Assembly (NCBI RefSeq): GCF_029016485.1
Contig: NZ_CP092107.1
Location: 930,001 to 994,000 of the forward strand
DNA length: 64,000 nt
Source of the DNA: Vibrio sp. JC009
Lineage (GTDB): Bacteria; Pseudomonadota; Gammaproteobacteria; Enterobacterales; Vibrionaceae
Direction: 5' to 3'
The notes beneath the pieces are model-generated. The model saw only the letters and a program-made list of their open reading frames with translations, was not told the DNA's origin and did not search any database. Of the stretch, positions 1 through 8,513 are shown piece by piece. The number at the start of each line of letters is the position of its first letter. Position 1 is the first letter of the stretch. A program made the translations under genes and the position numbers.

Positions 1-822
1 GTTCTTATAGCGGCACGGGGTAGCATATCTCAGTTGGAGATCACCGACTTACTGTTATCTCTTAGTGCTCAGAGCCTGACGGGTATCATCCTGGGCGTAG
101 GTGTACAAAAACAGCGTGACCTCAATGAACAGCTACGAAAAGAGTTAAGCAGAAATCAGAACCTGTCAACTCAGCTGGTTAAAGCGGAAGAGTCAGTACG
201 CCGTGAAATCGCGCGAGAATTACATGATGAGATTGGTCAGAACATTACTGCGATTCGCACTCAGGCTAACATCATCAAAAGAGTCAATAATGTATCGGCA
301 AGCGAGCAGTGCGCTTCTACTATCGAAAAACTATCTTTAAATGTCTACGACACAACCAAAGGACTATTGAGCCGGTTACGCCCTAAGATTCTTGATGACT
401 TAGGTATTAAATGTGCGTTAAAGCAGCTGGTCTCTGATCTGGAGTGCGAGGCAAATGGAATCGAGGTTAGTATCCATCTATCTGAAGATCCCACATCCGG
501 TAATAAGCTTGCTGACCTGAGTGACACGCTAAATATCACTATCTATCGTATTTGTCAGGAGTCCCTGAACAATACCGTTAAATATGCCCAGGCATCGAAT
601 GTTACGGTGAACATTCATCTTTCAGATAAAATAAGGATTGTAATCGCAGACAACGGAATTGGAATCGATGCCAAAGATACCTTTCAGGGTTTTGGCTTAA
701 AAGGAATGAAGGAAAGGGTGCAAGCATTGGGGGGAACCCTGCACATCCGCTCCTGTCTGCACAATGCGAATCCTCAACACAAGCATGGCACAAAAATTAG
801 TGCCGAACTCCCGTTAATATAA
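1..822 (+). CDS. uhpB: UhpB-type sensor histidine kinase, C-terminal part (5' truncated by window edge)
   Basis: The frame is open from base 1, so the N-terminal membrane sensor lies outside the window. The visible 273 codons hold the end of a membrane region, a coiled linker, a HisKA_3 phosphoacceptor box (ARELHDEIGQ, His is the likely phosphorylation site), an N-box (CQESLNNTVKYA), a DNGIGID box and a GFGLKGMKERV box. This order is typical of NarL-class kinases such as UhpB, which phosphorylates the response regulator UhpA when external glucose-6-phosphate is sensed. The uhpC gene starts 12 bp downstream, supporting the name. A uhpA gene would be expected just upstream. A TTG at 34 could be taken as a start, but nothing suggests it is one. 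Confidence 0.88.
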   Translation, partial: VLIAARGSISQLEITDLLLSLSAQSLTGIILGVGVQKQRDLNEQLRKELSRNQNLSTQLVKAEESVRREIARELHDEIGQNITAIRTQANIIKRVNNVSASEQCASTIEKLSLNVYDTTKGLLSRLRPKILDDLGIKCALKQLVSDLECEANGIEVSIHLSEDPTSGNKLADLSDTLNITIYRICQESLNNTVKYAQASNVTVNIHLSDKIRIVIADNGIGIDAKDTFQGFGLKGMKERVQALGGTLHIRSCLHNANPQHKHGTKISAELPLI

Positions 823-834
823 GTACCCTGCCCT

Positions 835-2178
835 ATGTTTGGAATATTAAAAATCCCGTCAGAATCCAGCCATGAAAGAATCCCTGCAGATCAGGTGGAT
901 GACTGCTACAAACACTGGCGTATACATATTATGTTTACTATGTATATCGGTTACGCGGCATTCTATCTGACCCGAAAGAACCTGAACTATGTCATGCCGG
1001 TAATGATCAGTGATCTGGGATTAGATAAGTCTGACATAGGTATGATGGGGACCTTATTCTACATTTGTTACGGCTTATCCAAATTCGTGTCAGGCATGAT
1101 GTCAGACAAGTCCCGTCCCCGGTATTTTATGGGTATAGGATTAATTATTACCGGGATCGTTAACATCCTATTTGGCTTTTCCAGCTCTATTGTTATGTTG
1201 ACCTTTTTGTGGATATTAAATGCTTGGTTTCAGGGATGGGGCTGGCCTGCCTGCTCTAAATTGCTGACAAGCTGGTACTCCCAGTCAGAACGGGGGCGCT
1301 GGTGGGGAGTGTGGAACACCGCGCACAATGTCGGCGGCGCTATGATCCCGCTTCTTGTTAGCTACCTGACGCTGCACTATAGCTGGCGCTACGGATTTAT
1401 TGTTCCCGGATGTATTGGGGTGGCTGTTGGTCTGTTTCTTTGCTTTTATCTCAAAGATACTCCTAAGTTTATGGGACTTCCCAGTGTTGGTTCCTGGCGG
1501 AATGACAGTCTGGAAAAGACCAACGAGAACCTGGATCCAGGAATGTCCTATGGCAATATCTTGAAAAAGTATGTTATTCGAAACAAGTTTATCTGGTTAC
1601 TCGCTTTCAGTTACGCCCTGGTTTATTTTGTCAGAACATCCATAAATGACTGGGGTAATTTATACCTTACGGAAATGCACGGTTTTGACCTAATCACGGC
1701 AAACTCGGCTATCTCATTGTTTGAAATCGGCGGCATCTGCGGATCTCTTGTTGCAGGTTGGGGCTCTGACCGTCTGTTTGGCGGAAACCGGAGTCCAATG
1801 AATTTGTTGTTCTCTATTGGCATTTTCATGTCTGTAGCAGCCTTATGGTTAATGCCGATGGCGAGTTTTGTAGTGCAGGCTGCCGGGCTATTTACTATCG
1901 GATTTTTTGTATTCGGCCCCCAAATGCTAATTGGTATGACCGCAGCAGAATGTTCACATAAAAGCTCTGTCGGAGCGGCAACCGGGTTTGTTGGCATATT
2001 TGCTTATATGGGAGCAGCAATAGCAGGGTATCCTATTGCTGTTGTTCTGGAGTATTTCAGCTGGAGCGGATTCTTCATGATAATTTCACTCTCTTCTGCT
2101 GGCATAGGCCTGCTCCTGTTACCGTTTTTGTTGGTTCAGACTCCGGCTATAAATACAGTGAAAGCTCAAACTAAATAG
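835..2178 (+). CDS. uhpC: UhpC, MFS-family hexose-phosphate sensor
   Basis: This 447-residue protein has the organophosphate:phosphate antiporter fold with about 12 membrane segments. It closely resembles E. coli UhpC from memory, for example in the stretches YGLSKFVSGMMSDKSRPRYF, NTAHNVGGAMIPL and FFVFGPQMLIGMTAAECSHK. UhpC is a membrane sensor that binds external glucose-6-phosphate and activates UhpB, rather than being the main transporter. It follows uhpB at 12 bp, so the two are co-transcribed. UhpT is very similar in fold and cannot be fully excluded, but linkage to uhpB and sequence resemblance favour UhpC. No uhpT follows. Confidence 0.88.
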   Translation: MFGILKIPSESSHERIPADQVDDCYKHWRIHIMFTMYIGYAAFYLTRKNLNYVMPVMISDLGLDKSDIGMMGTLFYICYGLSKFVSGMMSDKSRPRYFMGIGLIITGIVNILFGFSSSIVMLTFLWILNAWFQGWGWPACSKLLTSWYSQSERGRWWGVWNTAHNVGGAMIPLLVSYLTLHYSWRYGFIVPGCIGVAVGLFLCFYLKDTPKFMGLPSVGSWRNDSLEKTNENLDPGMSYGNILKKYVIRNKFIWLLAFSYALVYFVRTSINDWGNLYLTEMHGFDLITANSAISLFEIGGICGSLVAGWGSDRLFGGNRSPMNLLFSIGIFMSVAALWLMPMASFVVQAAGLFTIGFFVFGPQMLIGMTAAECSHKSSVGAATGFVGIFAYMGAAIAGYPIAVVLEYFSWSGFFMIISLSSAGIGLLLLPFLLVQTPAINTVKAQTK

Positions 2179-2212
2179 GACTATTTGTACCATCGAAAAC
2201 ATCAGATAAAGC

Positions 2213-2250
2213 TAGTGGTAACCGATAAACACAATTACCGGTTACCACTA
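2213..2250. terminator. 12-bp perfect inverted repeat after uhpC
   Basis: Bases 2213-2224 (TAGTGGTAACCG) are exactly complementary to 2239-2250 around a 14-nt loop, in the gap between the convergent uhpC and oxidoreductase genes. No T-run follows on either strand, so it may be a bidirectional or Rho-assisted terminator, or a protein-binding dyad. Confidence 0.45.
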
Positions 2251-2343
2251 AACATTCTACAAGCTGGGGGTTGGGCAAATTAAGTCAGATCTTCAGTATT
2301 TTCTTTGAACTGAACACCTGCGTACCCGGTGTTCAGAGAACGA

Positions 2344-3417
2344 TTAAAGTGTTAGCACAACACTATTTAGGCCCTGAAGTTGCCCTGCTTCATCGATTCC
2401 TTGCTCAATTTCCTCAATAGAGAAAGTTTTTGCAGGGATCTGAGACAGATTGATCAACCCGGATTTAACCAATGAAATCAGTGCGAGGTAGTCTTCTTTG
2501 GTGTACATGAAGTTACCTTTAATTTCCCAGTTATTCAGAAGTAGCTGGTTATAATCAATAGACAACTCTGCCAGAGTACTTCCCATCAGAATTAACTGGC
2601 CGCCACGTTGCAATGCATTCAGACTTACTGAAGTACTGTGAGAGTCAGTAGACTGCCCAACCATACAAAGTGCCTTGTGCGCCGGAGTAGCAAATGCCTG
2701 GCGAAGTGCAGCAACATCGGTCTCGACATCACCGGTTTGTGCCACAACCCTTACGCGCTCTTCTGCTACGTTCAGCTCAGAAACCACTTTGCTAAGTTTG
2801 GCTTCGCTGCGTCCGGTTAATATAACATTGGCTCCCATTGCCAGTGATAGCATAACGGCAGCAGAGCCGAAGTAACCACTTGCACCATTGATGATGACGG
2901 TTTCACCAGCCTTAAGCTGCATTCTGCGCAGCCCGCCAAACGGAACAACCAGCTTTGCGATAGATGCAAGTGTAGCTGAGTCTACGCCATCGGTATCTTC
3001 GATTGGGAAAACAACAGAAGCAGGGAAATCTCCGTATTGACGCCAAGTGCCATTCGGATACTCTTCCAGCATAGGTGCGCTTCCCATACTGATACCCGTT
3101 AACCCAATAAGAACCCGTTCAGGCTCACTCACGGCCTCATCTTTTTCCCAGTTACAATCTACGATAACTCTTTGGCCCACTTCCAGACCCAGAACGCCTT
3201 CACCAATCTCATGTACGACACCAACAGCGTTAGTACCCGGAGTAAATGGCATTGGTGGATACATGTAAGGCAGTTTGCCCTCAAGGTAATTTCGGGAGTA
3301 ACTTAGTAGTGGTGTTGCTTCAAGCCTGACTACTACGCCATTTCTTTTCGCTTGAGGGATGTCACTTTCAACAACTTTAACTGGCTGGTTTGTATCTAAT
3401 AACTTAACTTCTAACAT
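2344..3417 (-). CDS. Zinc-independent medium-chain dehydrogenase/reductase (quinone-oxidoreductase-like)
   Basis: A GroES-like N-terminal domain is followed by a Rossmann domain with the cofactor loop NGASGYFGSAAVMLSLAMG and a GRSEAKL segment whose Arg suggests NADPH. The catalytic-zinc and structural-zinc cysteine sets of classical alcohol dehydrogenases are missing, so it belongs with zinc-independent MDR reductases. Substrate is unknown. The ATG at 3417 is chosen because AGGAAT sits 6-11 bases upstream and the family begins near here; an upstream extension to 3465 has no better signal. It diverges from a LysR gene at 3514, the likely regulator, and converges on uhpC. Confidence 0.75.
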   Translation of the reverse strand: MLEVKLLDTNQPVKVVESDIPQAKRNGVVVRLEATPLLSYSRNYLEGKLPYMYPPMPFTPGTNAVGVVHEIGEGVLGLEVGQRVIVDCNWEKDEAVSEPERVLIGLTGISMGSAPMLEEYPNGTWRQYGDFPASVVFPIEDTDGVDSATLASIAKLVVPFGGLRRMQLKAGETVIINGASGYFGSAAVMLSLAMGANVILTGRSEAKLSKVVSELNVAEERVRVVAQTGDVETDVAALRQAFATPAHKALCMVGQSTDSHSTSVSLNALQRGGQLILMGSTLAELSIDYNQLLLNNWEIKGNFMYTKEDYLALISLVKSGLINLSQIPAKTFSIEEIEQGIDEAGQLQGLNSVVLTL

Positions 3418-3513
3418 ACCAATATTCCTGTGGTCTGGTTCTCGTGTGGATTTGAATCTTAGCAACTGGCGAGGTATCCTTGAAATTGATTATTTAGATT
3501 AGGGGTATCGATA

Positions 3514-4437
3514 ATGGCGATAGATGGTTCGACAGATAGTTTAAGAAAGGTGGACTTAAATCTGCTCGTTTCATTAAATGTCCTGTTAGATGAGAACAGC
3601 GTCACTGGAGCAGCCCGTAGATTAAACCTGAGTCAATCTTCAGTATCTACTCAGCTATCAAAGTTAAGAAGAGTTTTCGACGATCAACTGTTGGTTCCTG
3701 CCAGCAACGGTAGAGGAATGCTACCAACCTCGAAAGCCAAAGAGATTCGTTCATCATTGAAACACCTTCTGCATGGTCTGGGGGAGTTGGTATCGCATGG
3801 TCAGGAATTTGACCCAAAAACAGACAAACGTATCTTCAATGTTGCCATTGCAGATTATCCCCTGACAATAATTAGCAAAGTCTTAGTGCCTAAGCTCTTT
3901 CATGAGCTCGGAGACAGAGTTCAAATCGCTTTCCATACAGATGTCAGGCAAGCGAATGAAATGATGGAAAGAGGAGAGCTGGATCTTGTGATTGCATCTG
4001 AAAGAGGTATTCCTCTGGACTCTAAAGCGGCTTTGCTTTTTGAAGAAAAATTTGTCCTGGCACAAAGGAAAAATCACCCAAGAGGAACAAAACCTCTGTC
4101 TCTGGACGAATACTGCCAGCTTAAACATATTTTGGTATCGACTTCAGGAGGAAGCTTCTTCGGCTTCATGGACGAACAGTTGCAAAGCCTGGGAAAATCA
4201 CGGCAGATTGCGCTGTCAATTACACAGTTTAATATGGTCAATGAGCTGCTAAAAGGCTCCGACTTTGTCTGCACTCTTCCTTCTAAACTGGTACAGCATT
4301 ATTGTGATGACCTGGACGAGTTTGAGCTCCCCTTTGAAGCAAAAGGATTCAAACTCTATCTGGGCTGGCATACAGCTTATGATAAAGATCCGGCCATCAA
4401 CTGGCTAAAGTCTCTATTTATAGAATCATATAATTAG
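3514..4437 (+). CDS. LysR-family transcriptional regulator
   Basis: The 307-residue product has an N-terminal winged helix-turn-helix (about residues 10-70, with SVTGAARRLNLSQSSVSTQL) and a periplasmic-binding-like effector domain beginning near residue 95 (RIFNVAIADYPLT). LysR proteins usually control a divergent neighbour, here the MDR oxidoreductase starting 96 bp away at 3417. AGGGG about 10 bases before the ATG supports the start. The 3' end overlaps by 4 bp the end of a truncated EamA fragment on the other strand, so the break that removed the rest of eamA lies at this gene's end. Confidence 0.85.
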   Translation: MAIDGSTDSLRKVDLNLLVSLNVLLDENSVTGAARRLNLSQSSVSTQLSKLRRVFDDQLLVPASNGRGMLPTSKAKEIRSSLKHLLHGLGELVSHGQEFDPKTDKRIFNVAIADYPLTIISKVLVPKLFHELGDRVQIAFHTDVRQANEMMERGELDLVIASERGIPLDSKAALLFEEKFVLAQRKNHPRGTKPLSLDEYCQLKHILVSTSGGSFFGFMDEQLQSLGKSRQIALSITQFNMVNELLKGSDFVCTLPSKLVQHYCDDLDEFELPFEAKGFKLYLGWHTAYDKDPAINWLKSLFIESYN

Positions 4438-4622
4438 CGCAACACGTTTCTGCTTATAGCAAAGAGTGCGACTGGAACAAACCCAAATAACACCCGCACA
4501 AATACTATCTGCATCGGAGAAATCTGCAGGGCTGCCAACTTCATAAAAATGAAGTTACTTCCCCAGATTAAGCCGACAAAACTGAATGCGAGCAGCGTTA
4601 AGTGTTTTTTAGAAAACAGCAT
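4434..4622 (-). pseudogene. EamA/DMT transporter fragment, copy 1 (N-terminal 62 residues only)
   Basis: The reading frame begins like an EamA drug/metabolite transporter (WGSNFIFMKLA, a typical first-helix signature) but stops after 62 residues, where about 290 are normal. The rest has been lost where the LysR gene ends. Bases 4503-4622 lie in the 230-bp repeat that recurs at 5410-5639. It is probably not functional. Confidence 0.72.
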
Positions 4623-4732
4623 AGTAAAGGTTCTTTTTCTATTTGATTTAATGAGAGTGCGCAGCCGACAAATTTATCACCATGACACCAAAAGCGATAA
4701 ATGAAATACCAATCCAAACGGTTACATCCAAG
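4503..4732. repeat. Direct repeat copy 1 (230 bp), flanking the LysE gene
   Basis: Aligns without gaps to 5410-5639 at a constant offset of 907 bases, with about nine to ten mismatches (about 96% identity). It contains the start of an EamA gene and the end of an SMR gene. The two copies flank a 677-bp segment that carries the LysE gene. Confidence 0.92.
4648..4732 (-). pseudogene. 3' remnant of an SMR transporter gene (copy 1)
   Basis: The minus strand encodes the last 28 codons or so of an SMR protein in frame (VWIGISFIAFGVMVIN, then LSAAHSH and stop), matching the end of the intact gene at 5555-5881. The 5' part is replaced by the LysE gene, whose stop codon is only a few bases upstream. 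It is a non-coding relic of the duplication. Confidence 0.72.
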
Positions 4733-4738
4733 GCGTAA

Positions 4739-5356
4739 TTATTCTTCATAAACAAGACCTAATCCGAATCCAACGAAAGCGGCAGCTGTTAACTTATTGA
4801 ATATCTTCATTGGGCCTTCCTTTGAAAGGACATTAGCTAGCCGAGATGCAATAAATGCATAGGTTGATAACACCAAAAGGGACACACTCTCAATAGTAAG
4901 GATCAATACTGCGTACTGTGGTATTACACTCGTTGTCAGGTCTATAAACTGTGGGAAAATTGCTGTAATAAATGCGATTGCTTTAGGATTTGCCAATCCA
5001 ACACTAAATCCTTCTTTAAAACTTGCACGTATCGTCCTGTTGCTCTTTGTTCTTTTCACTTTTCCAAGCTTGTTACTCGGGGCTCTCCATGCTTGAACTC
5101 CCAAGTAAATCAGATATAAACAGCCCAGTACTTTTAGTGCATAAAATAAAGAGTGAGACGCCATTATAATAGCCCCTAATCCTAATGCTGATATAGAAGC
5201 CAGAATTACCATTGCGACAAAGTTACCTAAAATGCCAGAAATCGCAATTCTTCCTCCATATAAGATAGAGTTCTTAATAGTGAGGATAGCTAATGGCCCA
5301 GGGATAACAGTTACAGCGAAAGCCAAGGTAAGATATAGAGCGTAGTCATTAATCAT
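4739..5356 (-). CDS. LysE/RhtB-family amino-acid exporter
   Basis: The 205-residue, six-helix protein begins with the family signature region (FAVTVIPGPLAILTIKNS) and has the mid-protein GLANPKAIAFITAIFPQF motif. LysE/RhtB proteins export amino acids or related small molecules. The gene sits exactly between the two copies of a 230-bp duplication, so it was inserted, or replaced a duplicated SMR gene. The ATG at 5356 has only a weak GAG upstream. Substrate cannot be told from sequence. Confidence 0.83.
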   Translation of the reverse strand: MINDYALYLTLAFAVTVIPGPLAILTIKNSILYGGRIAISGILGNFVAMVILASISALGLGAIIMASHSLFYALKVLGCLYLIYLGVQAWRAPSNKLGKVKRTKSNRTIRASFKEGFSVGLANPKAIAFITAIFPQFIDLTTSVIPQYAVLILTIESVSLLVLSTYAFIASRLANVLSKEGPMKIFNKLTAAAFVGFGLGLVYEE

Positions 5357-5397
5357 AAGGGATGCTCGTCTTGTGGGTTTTGTATTGCGAAAAAGGA

Positions 5398-5529
5398 TTA
5401 TACTGCTTCTACTATCTGCATCGGAGAAATCTGCAGGGCTGCCAACTTCATAAAAATGAAGTTACTTCCCCAGATTAAGCCGACAAAACTGAATGCAAGT
5501 AGCGTTAAGTGTTTTTTAGAAAACAGCAT
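5398..5529 (-). pseudogene. EamA/DMT transporter fragment, copy 2 (43 residues)
   Basis: Starts with the same ATG and first 40 residues as the fragment at 4434-4622, then leaves the homology at base 5410 and stops after three unrelated codons (EAV). It lies 25 bp downstream of the intact SMR gene, so an SMR-EamA operon probably existed before the rearrangement. Confidence 0.7.
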
Positions 5530-5639
5530 AGTAAAGGTTCTTTTTCTAATTGATTTAATGAGAGTGAGCAGCCGACATGTTTATCACCATGACGCCAAAA
5601 GCGATAAATGAAATGCCAATCCAAACGGTTATATCCAGG
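5410..5639. repeat. Direct repeat copy 2 (230 bp)
   Basis: Partner of 4503-4732. This copy is continuous with the intact SMR gene (5555-5881), so it is the parental arrangement on the SMR side, while copy 1 retains slightly more of eamA. Confidence 0.92.
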
Positions 5640-5881
5640 TGTTGCTTGTAAATAACCATAGACAGCAAGCTAACTAATACGATAGCCGAACCAGCCCATA
5701 CCGCATGCACTATGCCAACAGGTAAGTCTCTCATTGCCTGTGAAAGGAATAGAAATGCCGCTATGTGTCCAAGAATAACAATTGCACCAGGTACAGGACG
5801 TGTGAAACCGTCAGCCGCTTTCAGGGCTACATGAGAGACAGCTTCAGTTAAGACACCCATTAATAGAAAAAACCAAGTCAT
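5555..5881 (-). CDS. Small multidrug resistance (SMR/EmrE-like) transporter
   Basis: The 108-residue protein has four predicted helices and the SMR pattern in GIVHAVWAGSAIV (helix 3) plus an acidic residue in the first helix (LTEAVSHVALKAADGF), the usual proton/substrate Glu position of EmrE-like pumps. SMR members export cationic drugs, guanidinium or polyamines. Its ATG overlaps the stop of the glutathione synthetase gene by 4 bp, so it is translated with gshB and may serve the same stress response. Its 3' part is duplicated at 4648-4732. Confidence 0.85.
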   Translation of the reverse strand: MTWFFLLMGVLTEAVSHVALKAADGFTRPVPGAIVILGHIAAFLFLSQAMRDLPVGIVHAVWAGSAIVLVSLLSMVIYKQHLDITVWIGISFIAFGVMVINMSAAHSH

Positions 5882-6822
5882 AATAACTTTTCCTCAAGCG
5901 CATCCATCAGTTTACCCGTGATGGAGATATCAAATGCCGCTTCTATTTCACGGATGCAGGTTGGGCTGGTTACGTTTATTTCAGTGAGTTTGTCACCAAT
6001 CACATCCAGGCCAACAAAGATAAGCCCCTTTTTCTTAAGGATGGGGGCAACGGCGTTTGCAATCTTAAGATCTGTCTCACTTAATGGTCTTGGTTCGCCT
6101 CTGCCGCCTGCTGCAAGGTTACCTCGGGTTTCTCCTTTGGCCGGAATTCGGGCAAGGCAGTAAGGCATTGGCTCACCGTCAACAACCAGGATCCGCTTAT
6201 CGCCATTGCTGATATCCGGAACAAAAGTCTGTGCCATAGCATAGTATTCGCCGTGGTTGGTCAGAGCTTCAATGATAACGGAGACGTTAGGATCGCCTTG
6301 CTTTACCCGGAAGATGGACGCACCACCCATACCATCCAGCGGCTTAAGGATAATATCGCCGTGCTCATCCTGAAATTTGCGGATCCTTTTTGCTTTACGG
6401 GTAACAATCGTTGTCGGAGTCAATTCCGGGAACCAGGCGGTAAACAGCTTCTCGTTGCAGTCTCGCAGGCTCTGAGGTTTATTGACGATTAGTGTGCCTT
6501 TCTCTTCAGCGCGCTCAAGGATATAGGTTGCGTAGATATATTCTGTATCGAACGGGGGATCTTTACGCATTAATACAGCATCCAGCTCAGAAAGCTCAAT
6601 AGTCTGCTCTGATTTGAATTTGTACCAGCCGTTTGGATCCTCTTTTAGCTTTACGATCTTTGTCTCTGCCATGGCAACGCCTTGTTCCAGGCTAAGGTCC
6701 TGCATTTCCATATAATGGATTTCATAACCGCGTTTTTGCGCTTCAAGCAGCATGGCGAAGCTTGAATCTTTTTTTATGTTAATGGATGAAATTGGATCCA
6801 TTACTATGCCAAGTTTAATCAT
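5878..6822 (-). CDS. gshB: Glutathione synthetase
   Basis: The 314-residue protein matches the E. coli-type GshB length (316). It has the N-terminal pre-ATP-grasp start LGIVMDPISSINIKKDSSFAM and ATP-grasp motifs DIILKPLDGMGGASIFR, AAGGRGEPR and LTEINVTSPTCIREIE. It joins glycine to gamma-glutamylcysteine with ATP in the cytosol. It follows gshA by 42 bp and overlaps the SMR gene. Vibrios normally carry gshA and gshB at separate core loci, so this linked pair may be a second set. Confidence 0.95.
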   Translation of the reverse strand: MIKLGIVMDPISSINIKKDSSFAMLLEAQKRGYEIHYMEMQDLSLEQGVAMAETKIVKLKEDPNGWYKFKSEQTIELSELDAVLMRKDPPFDTEYIYATYILERAEEKGTLIVNKPQSLRDCNEKLFTAWFPELTPTTIVTRKAKRIRKFQDEHGDIILKPLDGMGGASIFRVKQGDPNVSVIIEALTNHGEYYAMAQTFVPDISNGDKRILVVDGEPMPYCLARIPAKGETRGNLAAGGRGEPRPLSETDLKIANAVAPILKKKGLIFVGLDVIGDKLTEINVTSPTCIREIEAAFDISITGKLMDALEEKLL

Positions 6823-6864
6823 TATTTACTCCCGATTAATCAGGTTCATCAAAGAAAACACACC

Positions 6865-8415
6865 TTAGGAATTTGCAATAAGAAAAGCATCAAAATCTAA
6901 TACATCGGATTTCTCTGATGCTTCTTGTTCATGCAATGAGCGAGCGACTTCATTTTCCATATCTTGTGCGTTATAAAAACGGTAGTGATGCTTTAAATGT
7001 GAGCACGTATGCCTTGTTCCCATCTCATGACCGAATTGTCTGAACCCTCCCGCCTTTTCAATATCAGCCTGTAGCAGACCGGCCGTCGTGAATTCAGGAT
7101 CGTGAATTGCTGCAGCCAGTTTATGACACACGGATTGATACTTTATGTCTCCGCTTGCTTTATCCATCGCCTTTGCAACCGCGATAATTTCTTTGATTAT
7201 CAACATCGCCCACTCCTGCAGCGCCTGAGCATTGTCACTGGAGCAACACTCAAGCTGCAGTCCGGGTTTCCTTCCCTGATAAATAACTTTATTCCAGTTA
7301 CTTAAGCAGATGTCCTTTTCTTGCTTTGTCATCAAGTCGGAGTCTTTTAAGACTGCCCATATCAAAAATAAGTCCAGGAACCGGACCTGCTCTTCACTTA
7401 TGCCCACAGCGCTATACGGATTGATATCCAGTGCACGAACTTCAACATATTCAACGCCCCGCTGGCTCAAGGCCTCATAGACTTTCTCATCCTCTTCAGG
7501 AACTCGTTTAGGCCTGATTGGTGCGTAAAGCTCATTTTCCATTTGCAGAATATTGCTGTTGATCTGTTGGTGTTCACCGCTCACTTTTACACCAATCTGT
7601 TCGAAGGCAGGCGAAGATGTCTGTGTTGCTTTTTTCAGACCAGACAAATAATCATCCAGGCTATCTAAACCAATATTAAGTTGCTCCTGATTGCTATTGG
7701 AATAGCCAATATCGCTTAAACGCAGAGAAGTAGCGTAAGGCAGATACAGCATGTCTTCAGCTTTAAGGAATGGCTTATCCGTCTTCAATTCTTTTACGTA
7801 TGAAGAACACACCGCCGGAGAGGCACCAAAAAAATACGGTATCAGCCATCCAAACCGGTAGTAATTTCTGATCAGCCCGAAGTAAGCATTAGATTTGGCT
7901 TCTTGCCGCTCTTGTTCCTGCTGTTTGCCAAATAAATCATCCCAGAAGGATTCAGGAAATGAAAAATTGTAATGGACACCTGAGATGATCTGCATCTTAC
8001 TGCCATACCTGTGCTTAAGACCTTTTCTGTAAAGCGTCTTAAGCCTTCCGGCATTGCATGCGCCATACTGCCCGAGAACGATATCACTTTCATTCACCTT
8101 GTAAGGCATCGACATTGGCCACATATATTCGTTGCCCAGATTGGTCTGGGTAAAATGATGGATATCTTCCAGTTGTGCAAATAACGTCTCAATATCTGTC
8201 GAAACGGGTGTCACCAGTTCAAGTTGTGATTCCGAAAAATCGGTTGTGATCCATTGATTTGCATAGGCGGAGCCCAGCGCTTTGGGGTGAGGTGTCTTAG
8301 CAAGTCGGCTTTCTTCGCTATAACGCAAAGCCTCTCGTTCAATGCCACGTTTCAGGTTATTCAATACACTTGGGTTTTGGGATACCCGGGCTAATTTCAA
8401 AGAAAAACTGGTCAT
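6865..8415 (-). CDS. gshA: Glutamate-cysteine ligase (gamma-glutamylcysteine synthetase)
   Basis: The protein matches proteobacterial GshA: NLKRGIEREALR near the N-terminus, then SESQLELVTPV, MWPMSMPYKV and the late GHEMGTRHTCSHLKHHYRFYN region. From the ATG at 8415 it has 516 residues, close to E. coli GshA (518). The longer start at 8454 lies inside a hairpin and adds a non-conserved leader, so 8415 is preferred even though no strong ribosome-binding site is visible. It makes gamma-glutamylcysteine, the first and usually feedback-limited step of glutathione synthesis, and leads the gshA-gshB-SMR unit. Confidence 0.94.
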   Translation of the reverse strand: MTSFSLKLARVSQNPSVLNNLKRGIEREALRYSEESRLAKTPHPKALGSAYANQWITTDFSESQLELVTPVSTDIETLFAQLEDIHHFTQTNLGNEYMWPMSMPYKVNESDIVLGQYGACNAGRLKTLYRKGLKHRYGSKMQIISGVHYNFSFPESFWDDLFGKQQEQERQEAKSNAYFGLIRNYYRFGWLIPYFFGASPAVCSSYVKELKTDKPFLKAEDMLYLPYATSLRLSDIGYSNSNQEQLNIGLDSLDDYLSGLKKATQTSSPAFEQIGVKVSGEHQQINSNILQMENELYAPIRPKRVPEEDEKVYEALSQRGVEYVEVRALDINPYSAVGISEEQVRFLDLFLIWAVLKDSDLMTKQEKDICLSNWNKVIYQGRKPGLQLECCSSDNAQALQEWAMLIIKEIIAVAKAMDKASGDIKYQSVCHKLAAAIHDPEFTTAGLLQADIEKAGGFRQFGHEMGTRHTCSHLKHHYRFYNAQDMENEVARSLHEQEASEKSDVLDFDAFLIANS

Positions 8416-8437
8416 AAAGCAAATACATATAGTGGTA

Positions 8438-8460
8438 ACCCAGGTGTCATGCACCTGGGT
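8438..8460 (+). promoter_or_regulatory. Perfect 9-bp hairpin in the gshA leader
   Basis: ACCCAGGTG (8438-8446) pairs with CACCTGGGT (8452-8460) around a 5-nt loop. On the plus strand it is followed by TTTATTT, terminator-like, but no plus-strand gene ends here. Relative to gshA it sits 23-45 bases before the chosen ATG, so it may act as a leader structure or block antisense transcripts. Confidence 0.45.
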
Positions 8461-8513
8461 TTATTTCGTACAGTCAACCGCCGGTATTCCGGTCAATTAC
8501 GCGACAAACTTAT

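Noticed and set aside
4503..5639. Integron cassette or insertion-sequence origin for the LysE segment
   Set aside because: The repeated units are fragments of transporter genes with no attC-like core, no terminal inverted repeats and no transposase or integrase; a plain duplication with replacement explains them better.
8438..8460. Plain Rho-independent terminator on the plus strand
   Set aside because: The stem and TTTATTT look right, but no plus-strand gene ends upstream; it is kept as a leader structure of uncertain role.
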